Source: Pycnopodia helianthoides (taxonomy: Eukaryota; Echinodermata; Asteroidea; Forcipulatida; Asteriidae). From it: a stretch of DNA of 64,000 nt. Positions 43,165 through 54,642 of the stretch are shown piece after piece. Location: the NCBI GenBank assembly GCA_032158295.1, contig CM063262.1, positions 8,093,394-8,157,393 on the forward strand. Reading direction: 5' to 3'. Position 1 is the first letter of the stretch. Each line of letters opens with the position of its first letter. Both the position numbers and the translations under genes were made by a program. The notes beneath the pieces were generated by a model. It did not search any database and was not told where the DNA came from. It was given only the letters and a program-made list of their open reading frames with translations.

Positions 43165-43435
43165 ACTAGCTTGTTTAGCGTCCCCGCCTGCTTCCCTTTT
43201 AGAGGCTGCCTTCATTTTTTCTATTTTTTCCTTTTTTATAAAAGGATCCATTTTAACGATCTCTGGCGAAAAAAAAACAACTCTAAAATACATAACATCA
43301 AATTTTTTTACTTTAGCACACCGAAAAACACATCTTGAAAAATAGCCCGGCCGGTTGTCTTGAAAAATGTGTTGGGCGGCCATTTAAAGGCCTCCCCTTT
43401 TTTTCAAAAAGGCAGGAAGCTAAACAAAATTTTTT
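43165..43435. mobile_element. inverted-repeat element related to 56,380-56,525
   Basis: The left end (TGTTTAGCGTCCCCGCCTGC, TTCC) and right end (GGCAGGAAGCTAAACA) are imperfect inverted repeats. The inverse of the left part (GGAAGCAG.CGGGGA.GCTAAA) and GAGGCAGCC recur at 56,478-56,520. This indicates a MITE-like family with two copies in the window. No ORF is credible inside. Confidence 0.5.
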
Positions 43436-43984
43436 TTAATTATTTTGCCCAGCTTTAATGTGCAGTTCAATAATGCAAAATATATCTTGGCTACCATCAT
43501 GTTAGTTATTACAACACTTACTAGAAGTATTGCCTACAAACAATAACTATGCAGTTTGCTTTGGGATTTAACATCCTTTTCCCTTTCACCGAGTGGGATT
43601 ATTTTCAATCAAAAAGTAACTTTTTTCCCTAGACATTAATAATTCGTTTGTCAATGATTTAACAGTCTCAGTTTTGAAATTCAACAAAGTTTTCTCATAG
43701 ACACTTACTGATTTTACTGGCTTGTATTTTTTTTACAGTTGTGTTTCTGAAGCACCATCAGACTGTTGGAGATGAAAGGCCGCATGAAATGCAGTCAAAT
43801 TTGTCTTTACAAAACCTTGACTGGTATGTGAAAGGTACAGGTTTTCAATATAAAGGCATTAGGAACAAGTCCATCGAAAGATTCTCAGAAAAGTGAACTT
43901 ATCACTTATACTAGCCAAGAACCCAAGAAGAAGACAATTAAGGAATTTTAAGTTTTAGATATGGGAGGAAAATTCCAGATAATT

Positions 43985-44100
43985 ATTCCAGGGAAAACCC
44001 ACGCAATCAGGTAAGAACTCGCCCCTGTGGGATTCGAACCGGGATCCTAGAAGTGGAAGACGAGAAAAGGCGCCACTATGCCAACCTGAGCACTGCCAAC
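43985..44100 (-). mobile_element. tRNA-derived SINE head, different family
   Basis: On the minus strand an A-box-like TGGCATAGTGGCGCC (about 44,085-44,071) is followed by a consensus B box CCGGTTCGAATCCCAC (about 44,042-44,027). The body includes TGCGTGGGTTTTCCCTGG. Spacing and order suit a tRNA-derived Pol III promoter, but the clover-leaf is not complete enough for a functional tRNA gene. Confidence 0.65.
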
Positions 44101-44109
44101 ATGCACAGA

Positions 44110-46250
44110 AACTCAAAAAGAAAAATTATGAGACCATCGATGCATGTTACGTAAGATTATTTTGTGTGCTATTGTGTCCTCCTAAGCGAACTAGTTAAAG
44201 TTAGTATTTTCCAATTTCATTCTCATCCTCCAACTCAAAATTCTCATAAATTCAATAAATAAGCACCTTGTCAGTAAAATGCGGCATCTTGTTCAAGAGG
44301 CAAATTTGCAACTCAGCGCTCAAACTTCCATGTTTCATTGTTTGTGTCTAGAACGTAAGGTGCGTGAAGTGCTGAGTGTGATGAGTCGCAGCATGGAGGA
44401 AAACTCCATGGTTGCAGGCTAGGCATAGGCAGCAACGAGCGATCGAGGTAAACAAAGCTGCCCCTTGAACAAGATGGCACATACAACCATGAGAGTGCTT
44501 GTTGAACTAAATATAACAATGCATAAAATACAAAAAAGGGAAGTAGGTAATAAAATAATTATGATTAAAATAATTAATATCAATAAAATAATCAGTGGAG
44601 TGCAGTGTATCCCATATTAGAGGTTGAGTTGATGAGTTCAACAATGACTTGATGATGTTTGGTTGGTAGATGATGTATTACCAAACTTAGTGAAAATAAA
44701 ATTAATTCCAGGGACAGGGTACAATTTTTTGAATTATTCAATTATTCTTGCTTAACAAAAAACAAAAATGATGAATTGAAAGTATTGCAGAGGCGGCCAT
44801 TTTGTAAGCTAATGGACAAATTTGGAATACTTCATTTATGAATTAGGGAACATCAATAAATTATCCTTTTTTATTGAGAAGGTAGTTTAAAATTTTATCT
44901 CAACATAAACAGTGACAATTTATCCATCCGAAATTTACAAATATTGTAAATATTGTGGCTTAAGCATTTCTGTAAAATTATCATGAGTCATTGGAATAAA
45001 AAAAATACACTAAACAGAGAAAACACAAAGAAAGCACGACGAATCTGCCTAAAAACCCACTTTAGCATGTAGCTGGTGCATTATAAAACTCCCCTATTAT
45101 CTGGAAAATGGATTCGCCCATTGAATGTTACAACGGGAATCCGTCTGGCGTGCTTAGTGTAGATCAAAAACTTGTAACAGAAAGTGGAATAGGGTTACCT
45201 AAATAAGCACTAATTACAAACATTTTGTTACCTTACTTTCAAGCAAACTCAGGTAGCAGACCTCTATAACACTTTACAGCAAATGGCATTGCCAGTTATG
45301 TATGGAGTATAACAGAAACCCGGAATAACACAGTCGGCACACGCTTAGCTAGCTACCCTACTTTTTCATCTCTACCCGAAGCCCGTTGAGTTACGATACG
45401 GATGCATTTTTTCTGATTAGCAAGTACTGCACACTTTAAACAAATTCCTGAAAATCTGAAGTAACAGTACACAATTCTCAGTATCGTAAGCGTACCATTT
45501 TACATGAGCTTTTAATATGTTTGATAGGCCTAATACTTACATTACATAACACAGTTCAGTTCAGCGGTTCACGTACAAGTATCACCTCCTGCCCGTACAG
45601 CAGAGTCATCTGTGCGCGTGTCGGTTACGTGTGTACGGTGCGTCTGTAGGCTAGGGGTCCGATGGTACGGTCCGCGTACGATACGAGGGTTGCGTACGAT
45701 TAGTATCGAATCAGAGCCAGAGAGATGGACTGTTCACCTCCAAAAAGTGCGCGCGCTCTGATCTGGACGACGGAGGAGAAATTACGTACGCATTTGCGTG
45801 TACACATTTTGCGTGTCAAAAAGGGAGCTCTGGCTTGTGCCCGATCGGTGAGGCATGTGAGGATGTCCCCTCAAACGTTCACATACTTCCTCTTGTACAA
45901 AAGTACCCCCTAAAATCCTCTATAACTCACAATTATAAGGGGGGTGGATCGACGCACCAAATGACGAAGGCGTTTGATTCTGTTGAAACATGGAGGAAGG
46001 AACCTGGTCAATGTTGAAATTGCTTGAAGACCAGACAGGGAGTCAACAACGCATAGGGCCCTGCCCCTACATCAATTATGGAGGAAGGATCCTCCATGCA
46101 TCAATATTGCAGAGACATTTGTTCCGGCTGCTACAACATTTTCAATGAGAAGGGTCGAGTATGTCTTGGAGACACTAGAGGATTTTTTTAAACACTCAAT
46201 TAGTCAACCAAAAAAACAAACATAAACAGAAAATATTAAGAGTCATCTCA
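44110..46250. other. intergenic DNA, no supported gene
   Basis: AT-rich with a more GC-rich island at 45,590-45,850, rich in GTACG words. No ORF with recognisable domains or splice-consistent exons is seen. Confidence 0.3.
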
Positions 46251-46259
46251 GATTTCCAG

Positions 46260-46765
46260 ACTACATAGTTATCATAGTCAACATCAACAATCGTGAGACA
46301 AGAAAGATGCAGCAAGCAGGATTACTGGACTCAAAATTAATATGAAAAAGAAAAAGATCAAGGGCAGGACCAGCAACAACTCCAAAGCATGCAAATACTA
46401 GTATACGGAAGAAAAATAGAACATGTTGCAGATTACATGGTTCTCCCTTCAAGACAAAAACCAAGACAACAAAATACGAAGAAGAATCCCAGCTGAATGG
46501 CGAGCCTTTGGAAGAAACAGCACCATTATGAAAGGCATTCTCCCTATAATGTGCTAGTGGAAAGAAAAGTGTACCGTAAAACCAAGTGCATCCTCCACAT
46601 CGGTGGAAGGGTAAAACCAAAATTTGGTTGAGCTGTAGCTAGTTTTCCATCCTCCCTGCGAATTCATATGGAGCTGAAACCTGGACACAAACATCAAAAT
46701 TAGAAAGATTTAGAAATTGGATGGTGCTCAAGTGCTGCCCTGAGATTTATTTCTCACTATAGCCC
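46260..46765 (+). mobile_element. decayed LINE (RTE-like) RT C-terminal fragment
   Basis: Across several frames the plus strand gives GLKINMKKTKI, YGRKIEHVADYMVL, KIRRRIPAEWRAFGRNSTIM and NSYGAETWTQTSKLERFRNWM. This is the order of the thumb/post-RT region of RTE-type LINEs (N..KTK; EYVYLG; EI.RRI..GW.AFGK; TYGAETW.L). Stops and frameshifts are frequent. Confidence 0.65.
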
Positions 46766-46898
46766 CACGTCGTGCACTGTGGAACACGCACCTTCTGTTG
46801 TACCATGGTTGCACAGACTCTGACACAAAGTCATCTATGATGACAGGTTTTAAAAACTTTTGTCTCGAAGTGTGATGTTGAGGCTAACCGTGAACAAA

Positions 46899-47225
46899 TT
46901 CTTCTGATAGCTTCCTCTTTTGAATAAAACCTCCTTCAGCCCATGTTAAAGGGACACGTTGTCTTCTGACTAGGCGCTTGGGGCTATAAAAGCGTTCGTT
47001 ATGAAATGAATATAGTTGGAAAGATGTTTTAAAAGTAGATTATAATGGTCTACAAATATATACCTCGGAATCAAGTCGTTTTCCTTATACTTTGTGAACT
47101 AACATGGTCCGCCATTTCGTGGAATCAAAAATTTGGTTCAACAAAATGGCAGACTGCATGTGTTTTAGTTCACAAAATTGTAAAAAACTGAAAACTACAA
47201 AAAAAAGTTGGTTTTGTTCACAAGG
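46899..47225 (+). repeat. dispersed repeat, first part shared with 61,852-61,904
   Basis: CTTCTGATAG, CCTCTTTTGAAT and CCTTCAGCCCAT occur in the same order at 46,899-46,945 and 61,852-61,900. Sequence from 46,947 (AAAGGGACACGTTGTCTTC) through about 47,220 has the look of an interspersed element, including paired GTGAACTAACATGGTCCGCC / AGTTCACAAA blocks. No coding content. Confidence 0.5.
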
Positions 47226-47640
47226 TGTCAGGTCGTGGTGTCAGTGTTGAATTTTTTGCAACGGATTTACACAACAGAGCTACATTATTATTCATTAGTT
47301 GACTCTTTTTCGAACAGGAAGAGGTGACCGGGGAATGGTCCAATGGGCATGTGCATACATCAGCCCATCCCAGCACCTCATCCTCATTTTGAAAACAAGT
47401 GTGCGTGCAGAGCAGTCATTTGTTGATAGCCAATCAGCGTTGTTTTTCAGTGCTTCTCTATAAACCCTGTAAGTCTCCTGTGACGATAAAATCACCATTG
47501 AGCTTCCAGGCACCCACTTCTATGGGAGAATTATTGTCACATCGCTGTAGCTGCTGTTTGGGGTCCCCGCAAGTCCAGATTCTCGCGAAAACTTGTACAC
47601 TCGATCGAGGTCAACTTACACGGTCTGTTTATCTACAAGT

Positions 47641-47742
47641 ACACCATTGATCTCTATTATTAGAGATCAATGAACTACACTCACTCATTTGAGATCAATG
47701 GAGTTGGTTAGTGACATTGATCTCCATTAAGATCAATGGTTC
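47641..47742. repeat. cluster of GATCAATG palindromes
   Basis: A perfect hairpin CATTGATCTCT-N6-AGAGATCAATG lies at 47,645-47,672, a further GAGATCAATGG at about 47,691, and a second inverted pair CATTGATCT/AGATCAATG at 47,715-47,739. The motif occurs five times in about 95 bp, in both orientations. Confidence 0.75.
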
Positions 47743-47744
47743 GT

Positions 47745-48600
47745 GAGGAGGTATTGATACAGCGCGCTGTCCATGGTAGTGACGTTTCTTTAAAAATGGA
47801 AATACATTTTCACAAACTGACACAACCTTGGTAGAGCTTGAAGAAATTACCAAAGAAGAGATCTACGATATCAAACATATTTAATACATCAAATAGCCCC
47901 AAACTTGTCTTTCCCCACGCTTGCCCCCCCCCCCAATGAAATATGTTGGTTATGCCACTGGCACTCAGGTCTTGAGTGGGGGGGGGAGGTCGAAGCAGCT
48001 CCCATCCTCCAAAATAGGGTGATTTGGAGAATTGGTTGGGTTAGAACTAGTTATTTGAGACAGGAAACTTCTGTATCTTTATTGCTTTATTTCTAAATAC
48101 TTCTTTATTTCTTCAGTTCTTGTTGGCATACCAAACAGAACAAAACATACTACACAGAGAACAATACTATACAAATAAGACAGAAAGCCAATGGCACATA
48201 TGCATAGAATTTAAAAAGTTAACTAAATAATTAACTCTAAAGCGTTTAACTCTGATGCCACTGCATGGCTACATCAAATAATAGTAATAATAATAAACAG
48301 AAAGCACATAATGATTATGAATCACAGATTCCTCAATTGGCTTTACAATAAAAGCAAAAGTTAAAACATGAACAAAAGAGAATAAATAGGCCTACATTAC
48401 TATGTTATAGAAATATCATACAGTTAGGATTCCACAATAATGAATGAATACAAGTGTGTAAAAAATATTAGTTCAATAAATAAGATATTTCTTTGAAAAA
48501 ACGTATTTAATGAAAGACAACATTAAACATTATGTTAAGGTACATGTAAGAAAATTACACTATATACCAATAACATAAAATAACCCATTAAATAATTAAA
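47745..48600. other. intergenic, no supported gene
   Basis: Homopolymer C and G tracts (about 47,926-47,936; 47,979-47,987) flank a short non-coding stretch. The rest is AT-rich. Confidence 0.35.
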
Positions 48601-48619
48601 AAAATTAAATAATAATTTC

Positions 48620-49450
48620 ATTCTGCTTGGCAGACTTGGCACCTCAGCAAACTTATTCACCCCTGAAAGGAAAGCTCCACCACCCCAGACCTCTGCAAAT
48701 CAGGCAGTGCTTCCAAATAACAAGCTAAGACCTTCACTGCGGAACTGTGAAGTCTCTGCATTCGAGCTCTGAGGTGGTTGAACCTACAGCAGGCATGAGA
48801 AGTGGCGATGATGAAAAATCCGGAAATCTATTTTGTATGAAAAAATATAATGCTAAAAATGCATACTGTCAAGATTTTGGGCAGTGTCTGTAAATTGGGC
48901 AAGGTGACCCAGGCATCAGCGCCACACTTAGAGAACCCCCAAGGCGGTAGTTGTACTGGGGTCGAGTTAATAGCGGCTGGCCATACTCTAGAATGGGTAA
49001 TACAATAGCCTTGTTAAGGGCGAGTTTGGATTAAGATCCCTGGCAACACTAAGTTGAAACCCAATATTTTATTAGACTTTTAAACAACATATTGCACATG
49101 GGTATCGCATGGGTATTCAAGTTTGTTTTAAAATTACACCCAAATATTCAATTACAATACTGTACAATGTCAAGATGAGTAATGTTGGACCAAGTAATAC
49201 CCCTAACTTGGGTTTTGTTGACCTTAAGACGCACTATATTTTTGAGACACCAACCATGTATTTGGTCAAGATCTTGTTGCAAGATAATCTCATCCTCCGG
49301 GCAAGTTATTGACCTATACAATAAAGTATCATCTGCAAATAATAAACAGCAAGACGAGGTACACAACGGAAGATTATTAATAAATAAATCAAACAGCAAT
49401 TGATCTATTGCACTTCCTTGGGGTATACCCGAGGCCACTGGGAGCCACAT
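48620..49450 (-). mobile_element. LINE (CR1/Jockey-like) RT fragment with 3' part
   Basis: On the minus strand a 100-codon frame begins WLPVASGIPQGSAIDQLLFD, then FINNLPLCTS and CCLLFADDTLLYR (the catalytic FADD motif), LQQDLDQIHGWCL and LKVNKTQV. After frameshifts it continues near 49,030-48,890 as ALNKAIVLPILEYGQPL, a typical post-RT motif. The 5' end is cut at 49,450, next to a MITE. Confidence 0.85.
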
Positions 49451-49476
49451 GAAAGTAATCCTTTATACAAAACATG

Positions 49477-49619
49477 CAGGCATGCAACTGTAACTTCACC
49501 AAAAAAAAAAGGAAATTACAAAATTTCAATGATTTTGTATAGTATTTTTCAATTTTGAATGGTAAAACTGAGAATTAAAAAGAGGAAATCAGTTGATCCG
49601 AGGAAAAGTTGCATGCCTG
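49477..49619. mobile_element. 143-bp MITE with CAGGCATGCAACT termini
   Basis: Perfect 13-bp terminal inverted repeats are CAGGCATGCAACT (49,477-49,489) and AGTTGCATGCCTG (49,607-49,619). The interior is AT-rich and non-coding. It sits 27 bp from the truncated 5' end of the LINE fragment. Confidence 0.75.
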
Positions 49620-50335
49620 AACATAATGTCGGTTTTGATGTTAAGCCTAGTTCTACTATGCTGCTCACTAACTATCATGAGCTCATAGCTTGTCTTGTAT
49701 AAGGTTGTTTAAAATATTTCTGTTATTCAGTCAATCTATACCAAAGAGCCAGTACAAATTTACTATAGAAATAATTATTAAAGGAGAGTATATAAAGTGG
49801 ACATTGTGAGGCCATGTGTCAATGTAAAACATGACCTGGGTGAAGAAAAGTACAAAACCGCTGAAATAGTGCCACTTATTGGAAGACTTTGTCCCTCCTG
49901 TGCAGTATATGTATAATGGAAACGTTATCTGATCTGCTCAACTAACCTCCTGCCCATAGGTTCAATAAGGCACTAAAACGGTTAAGGGCAAACCCTGGGA
50001 AGTAAAATAAGTGCACAAAAAACAGACTACACCTGTACACATGAACAACTGCTATAAAACATTGTCGTTGTCATTCGGGCATTCTGTTATACAATCTTAA
50101 AAGTTGACCCAGTCCTGATGCCCCCTTTTTAAGTAAAACAAACTAAAGCTGATAAATCTTTGAATATGTTGACAAAATGTAACAATCAATACTAATAATA
50201 GATACAACGAATACATATTTAACAATACAGTAATAAAAGAACAATAAAAATAAAAACAAATTTAAAACAAACTGCCACCTAAATTCCCCAATGTGGCATT
50301 TTTTTATTTTTTTTAATTTTGTTTGAGAGAATTTG
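49620..50335. other. intergenic, nothing identified
   Basis: AT-rich sequence with no open frames of note and no clear repeat boundaries. Confidence 0.4.
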
Positions 50336-50339
50336 ACCT

Positions 50340-50500
50340 ATACCACACACTCAAAAAATGACTGGGTGAATATTAAATAATTTTGGGTTGAACAAAGAAC
50401 TAGAGCAGGACTTGAGCCTGTTACCTCCGGATCAACATGCCAGGTTCATTTCCAGCTCATAGTAAATTTTTCTATGTTCAACCCAAAATTAGATAATATT
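50340..50500 (-). mobile_element. repeat with GGGTTGAAC inverted ends and a B-box-like core
   Basis: TTTTGGGTTGAACA (about 50,380) and TGTTCAACCCAAAA (about 50,475) form an inverted pair around a minus-strand AACAGGCTCAAGTCCTGC, which resembles a tRNA B box. The outer block ACTGGGTGAATATTAAATAA recurs, inverted, at 52,925-52,972, where GGGTTGAA/TTCAACCC also flank the centre. These are two members of one dispersed family. Confidence 0.55.
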
Positions 50501-50504
50501 AATT

Positions 50505-51670
50505 TTGTGTCTTTATAAACGTGGCAGTGTCTACAGAACATGTACATTACACTTCTTATAAGGCAATTGGCTTAAATGTTAATACAGTTAGTTACATACA
50601 AAAATACATGATTTGTTTAATCTTGATCTATCAATATAAACACAACTTAGGCTCTTATAGATGATTAAGAATGAAAGGAATGTGCAAGTCTGTGACACCT
50701 CCAAACATTTTTAGATGAGTTCCCAGCCATATGCATGATGTCATCACGCTGTCATTTAGTAGAGGTAAAACAATGATGCAACAACGCAAATCTTGTTTGC
50801 ACAACGCTGAGGATGAGCTTATGAGTGACCTTCTTTTGACCTCTAGCAGAGGCTGCCCTACTCAAAGGACATCATGTGCATAAGGTCTGTTGCTTGAGAT
50901 GTTGAAGGTAGATAAAATTGAGCACTGTCTTAAATGGGACCCGATGTTCAAATACGCACCATCTAATGACCCTGTAATTCTACAGCTGCTGCAAGTAAGC
51001 AATCCATATTTTTGCTTGAAAAATGTAGTTTTTGAGAAATGAGTTACAATTAGTTGTTTGAAAACCAAAAACAGGTAAAACAGATCTGTATAGTGGGTTT
51101 TCACTGTTTTCTTGTGACTGTGACCGATTGAGCTAAAATTGATTACATGTAATTCATGTATGGGTCACACAAAGTGTGGCTACTTGTCTTTAACAATTAA
51201 CAATGTCGTAGGACATTATATCAATTTATTTGTCACCCATTTAAATGTATTTCACAGATCTACATATTATGCAATGTGTTAATACTGAAAGTTGTTCACA
51301 TCCCTACAGATATTTCTGAATACCTCCAATGACACTAATTATTCTTGCTCTCCTACATCTAGCACTAAAATCTACCTGTGTCTGCAGCAGTGATGGATAT
51401 TTTGGTCACTTTATTCACAGAGGCATGACTCAATTTGGATAAAGGGACATTGACTTTAGAGCCAAGTTCAATAAAAGTGCCAACAACAGACTTGTGCTTA
51501 TCAAATATCACAGCGGAGAATACCTGCATGTGTACTGTTTTTTGATAAATGATTTAGCATGTGTTTTCAATCTTCATGGCCTCATTTCAGAGCCTGGACT
51601 AATGTACATGACTGGCTTACATTGATTGCACACAATGTAGACTAACATTAACTAATGGTGATAATTCCAG
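50505..51670. other. downstream flank of the CARD gene
   Basis: No gene or element could be supported. The sequence is moderately AT-rich with only short frames. Confidence 0.35.
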
Positions 51671-51677
51671 TGTCCTT

Positions 51678-51683
51678 TTTATT
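51678..51683 (-). terminator. candidate polyadenylation signal of the CARD gene
   Basis: AATAAA on the gene strand lies about 165 bp downstream of the CARD-protein stop codon. Confidence 0.4.
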
Positions 51684-51847
51684 GGTGCTTTGTATTTTGT
51701 GAAAATCATGCAAATCTGCCCATAAGGCTAACAGGGATTCAACTTTACCAGAGCCAAAAGCATGACTTGTTGGCTCAAAAACCTGCAGTTACAACAATGC
51801 CAATTGTTGTTTTCACAGACTTGTGTATTATCTACATGTAACTAAAA

Positions 51848-52399
51848 TCATTCTAGTAACTCAGCCAGTTTGGGTTGCTGGGCTCTAACTGCCAGTTTGA
51901 ACTGTCTATAAGCTGTTGGTCCACGCTCTGGAATAAGGTTCACCAATACCCTGGCTTTGTCTTCCTTTGTCATTCCTGCTTTCACCATGTTGCAATCATC
52001 CTTTGTAAGAATGCCACCATGTTCCAAAATATCTACGATGCCTTCAGTTTTCAGATTTAGGATGAGAGAGTCTCGACGTTTGAATGTGATTTGCGTTGCT
52101 TTACTCTCCTTGGTATTCTGCTCTGGTGTAATGCATTCCTCATCCAACTTTCTGACCAAATGAGGGTAGCGTTCTTTCAGTGCATAACGGAAGTGATGAT
52201 ATGCCAAAGCATCTTTTGTACAAAGGATATCTAGCAGTCGTTTGGCTTTGGTTTGTTGGGTCCCAGATGCTGATATCTTGTTACACTCAAAATCAGAGAG
52301 CACAGATCCACTCAAGCACAGGAGAACATGGTCTGTATTGAGCTCATTAGCAATCTCATCATAGTGGTAACATAACCTTTCTCTTGTGCGTACCGCCAT
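51848..52399 (-). CDS. tandem CARD-domain protein, 183 residues
   Basis: An intact ORF runs from ATG (52,399-52,397) to a TGA at 51,850-51,848. Two death-fold modules are visible. Residues about 5-90 show RERLCYHYDEIANEL, VLLCLSGSVLSDFECNKI, KAKRLLDIL, HHFRYALKERYPHLVRKL. Residues about 108-183 show LKTEGIVDILEHGGILTKDD, KARVLVNLIPERGPTAYRQF and AQQPKLAELL. The K-A-(K)-R-L-L/ARVL and RGP.AY..F..AL motifs are characteristic of CARDs. CARDs form homotypic assemblies in apoptosis and innate signalling, so this is likely a cytosolic adaptor or regulator with no enzymatic domain in this exon. A splice acceptor (AACATACAG|GG at 52,467/52,466) suggests an upstream non-coding exon. Confidence 0.82.
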   Translation of the reverse strand: MAVRTRERLCYHYDEIANELNTDHVLLCLSGSVLSDFECNKISASGTQQTKAKRLLDILCTKDALAYHHFRYALKERYPHLVRKLDEECITPEQNTKESKATQITFKRRDSLILNLKTEGIVDILEHGGILTKDDCNMVKAGMTKEDKARVLVNLIPERGPTAYRQFKLAVRAQQPKLAELLE

Positions 52400-52469
52400 C
52401 ACAATGACACTTCCCAGGCTTTAGAAGCATCAATCCACAGTGAGTTGAGTTAGATCATATACGTCCCTG

Positions 52470-53760
52470 TATGTTAATAAAATTACAATCAATATTACAC
52501 ATACAAATTCTTCATTGAAGTTTGATAATGTATTAAATGAAACTAGTTAAAAACTGCTATCTTTATTTTAAATGAATAGACTAACCTCATAAATATTGGT
52601 CATAATTACATCACAATATACCCACCACTCAAGAACTCAAGACAACATTGAATAATGAATTCTGCTCACATAAATGAGAATGTAGAAAACAATGTTTCAA
52701 CCAGTGTTCAACCAAATTATATAAGTACTTATTAACGATCAACTCATAGCATCCTATGAGTTGACTAACATAATACATGTACCATCCCAATTGCAACGAC
52801 AAGGTTTGATAATAAACACTAAAAGCTTTATAAAATACTCCTTTTTATTAAAAAGGTGTTCCTGCAACTGCGCCAATACCTCTTGTTATTGTTCTGATTT
52901 TTGTCTTTAATTTGGGGTTGAACAACCTCAAATTCAACCCAAATTATTTAAAATTTACCCAGTCAGTATCCCTTGTGGTTTATTACTTGCTTTTTTTCCT
53001 TTCTCAATCTTCTTCTTCCGATCAACTCTTCCCCTACAGAATAACTCAAGATTGAAACTGAATTGACCATTGAAACTTATCAGACAATTGCATGAACCTC
53101 AATATCGAGACAGCAGTTGTCATGGCGTCAATATCAAGACCACACCTGAAAAATGACGTCATGATGACACCGTCTTTGTTTAATTTAACAAAAACTAAAC
53201 TTCTAGGTATTTTTTATCAATTACAAATAAACCGAAAATAACTTTCAAAACTTCCATAACCTTCAAACTTCACAAATAGTAGATGACAGTGCTGTAGTGA
53301 CATCACCATGATGCCATGAGGTGTCGATCTACATTATATCTCCTGATCTACGAAAGCTATCTACAATACGCCTTATGAAAGTGCTGAGCCTACATACCTG
53401 TACCTACTTAATTAAAGTTGCACTGACAATTTGACCTCAAGTGTCTTCCAGTCGAAACCGGAAGTTTAAATGAAAACGATATTCCCGGTTTTGTTTTGAG
53501 GTCTGCAAACTATTCGATATTGATTATTTACTAGGATCCTTCCTCAATCTCACAAAACCCAACACCAAATGGTACTCAACACCTACACTGTTGAACATTG
53601 ATTATAGTGGTATGCCTGATCCTATTTATAACTTTTAAAGCATATTAGTTTGATATATAAAAAAAAAATTCTGAAACATTTTTGCAGACAATAAATGTTT
53701 TCCTGTTTTCCTAATTTTTTTGAAGTTTATTAGGCCCTAATGATTTGATATGTTCGATTC
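52470..53760. other. upstream flank of the CARD gene
   Basis: It holds the inverted relative (52,906-52,975) of the 50,340 repeat and the word CCTTGTGGTTTATTACTTG at about 52,973. A 5' exon of the CARD gene may lie here but cannot be placed. Confidence 0.35.
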
Positions 53761-53768
53761 AGGGCATA

Positions 53769-53937
53769 GGCAATTACAGTGTGAAGAGTCGGTCTTCACT
53801 GTGTGGTAATGACCTTGGTTGGTGGATGGCCACTGCTATTAATGGACCGAGCTGAAGGGGATGTCTAATAACAGCGGCCAGCCTCCAACCAAGGCCATTA
53901 CCACACAGTGAAGACCAGTCCGCATACTGTTATTGCC
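53769..53937. mobile_element. foldback MITE, 169 bp
   Basis: The ends GGCAATTACAGT and ACTGTTATTGCC, and inner arms GGTCTTCACTGTGTGGTAAT (53,791-) and ATTACCACACAGTGAAGACC (53,897-), form a long near-perfect hairpin with a loop of about 60 bp that includes GGTTGG/CCAACC arms. No ORF. Confidence 0.85.
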
Positions 53938-54059
53938 ATTAATAAATGTACCTTAAACAAAAAAACAGTAAAAATCATCGGAATTTGTGATTTTTCTTTT
54001 ACCAATATTTTTTGAATGGTTTTATTCATGTTCAAAGGCCGTTCTTTAGGCTGCCGAAT

Positions 54060-54292
54060 GAACCTTTCCCGTGAAATATGCTAATTACATTCACGCAGAC
54101 CTGAGTCTGTTGGTTGGCAAACGCCATAGAGTTGTGCAATAGGCAGACGCACATCACACCACCATCAGTCCCATACAAAAAGCGCAATGTTCACTAATTT
54201 TGCCAATCTGATTGGCAAAATTAGTGAACATTGCGCCTAAGGGAGAGTGCGCACCCGCGATGTTCATTTACATATTTCATGGGAAGGGTCTA
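54060..54292. mobile_element. inverted-repeat element with a perfect 26-bp-arm central hairpin
   Basis: Outer arms around 54,062-54,096 (CTTTCCCGTGAAATATGCTAA...) and 54,258-54,290 (...TTTACATATTTCATGGGAAG) are imperfect inverted repeats. At the centre, 54,182-54,207 and 54,211-54,236 are exact complements over 26 bp separated by only CTG. Confidence 0.85.
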
Positions 54293-54299
54293 TTGAAAC

Positions 54300-54640
54300 A
54301 TGGTCCACAGAATGTTTTTTATTTGAAATTTTGGCCCCCAAGTCTTGAAAGAACTCTGCATTGCCTCAGTCCACAATATTAAATAAAAAAATTTTAAATT
54401 GAGGGTTTTATTATGTTCAAAAGTTAACTCATTTATGAGCAATTCCATAAGGAACGCTTTTAAGTGTAGCTTTCCCCAGACACACCAGACTTTTTTTGTT
54501 ACTGTTCACAATATATAAAGGGCACTGTCAGTCAATTTTTGTTAGAACATGTGTATTGACGGGCAGAAGCTCTTGCCCAAATGTGACAAGATAATTCATT
54601 AGGGGATGTATTGTTGTTTTATACAGGTAGAGAGTAGCAT
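54300..54640. other. short intergenic stretch between MITEs
   Basis: AT-rich sequence; nothing identified. Confidence 0.4.
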
Positions 54641-54642
54641 CA

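Noticed and set aside
43985..44100. Functional tRNA gene
   Set aside because: A and B boxes are present, but acceptor-stem pairing and an anticodon arm could not be established. A SINE head fits better.
46261..46620. 119-codon minus-strand ORF
   Set aside because: It is antisense to a LINE fragment whose plus-strand motifs are recognisable.
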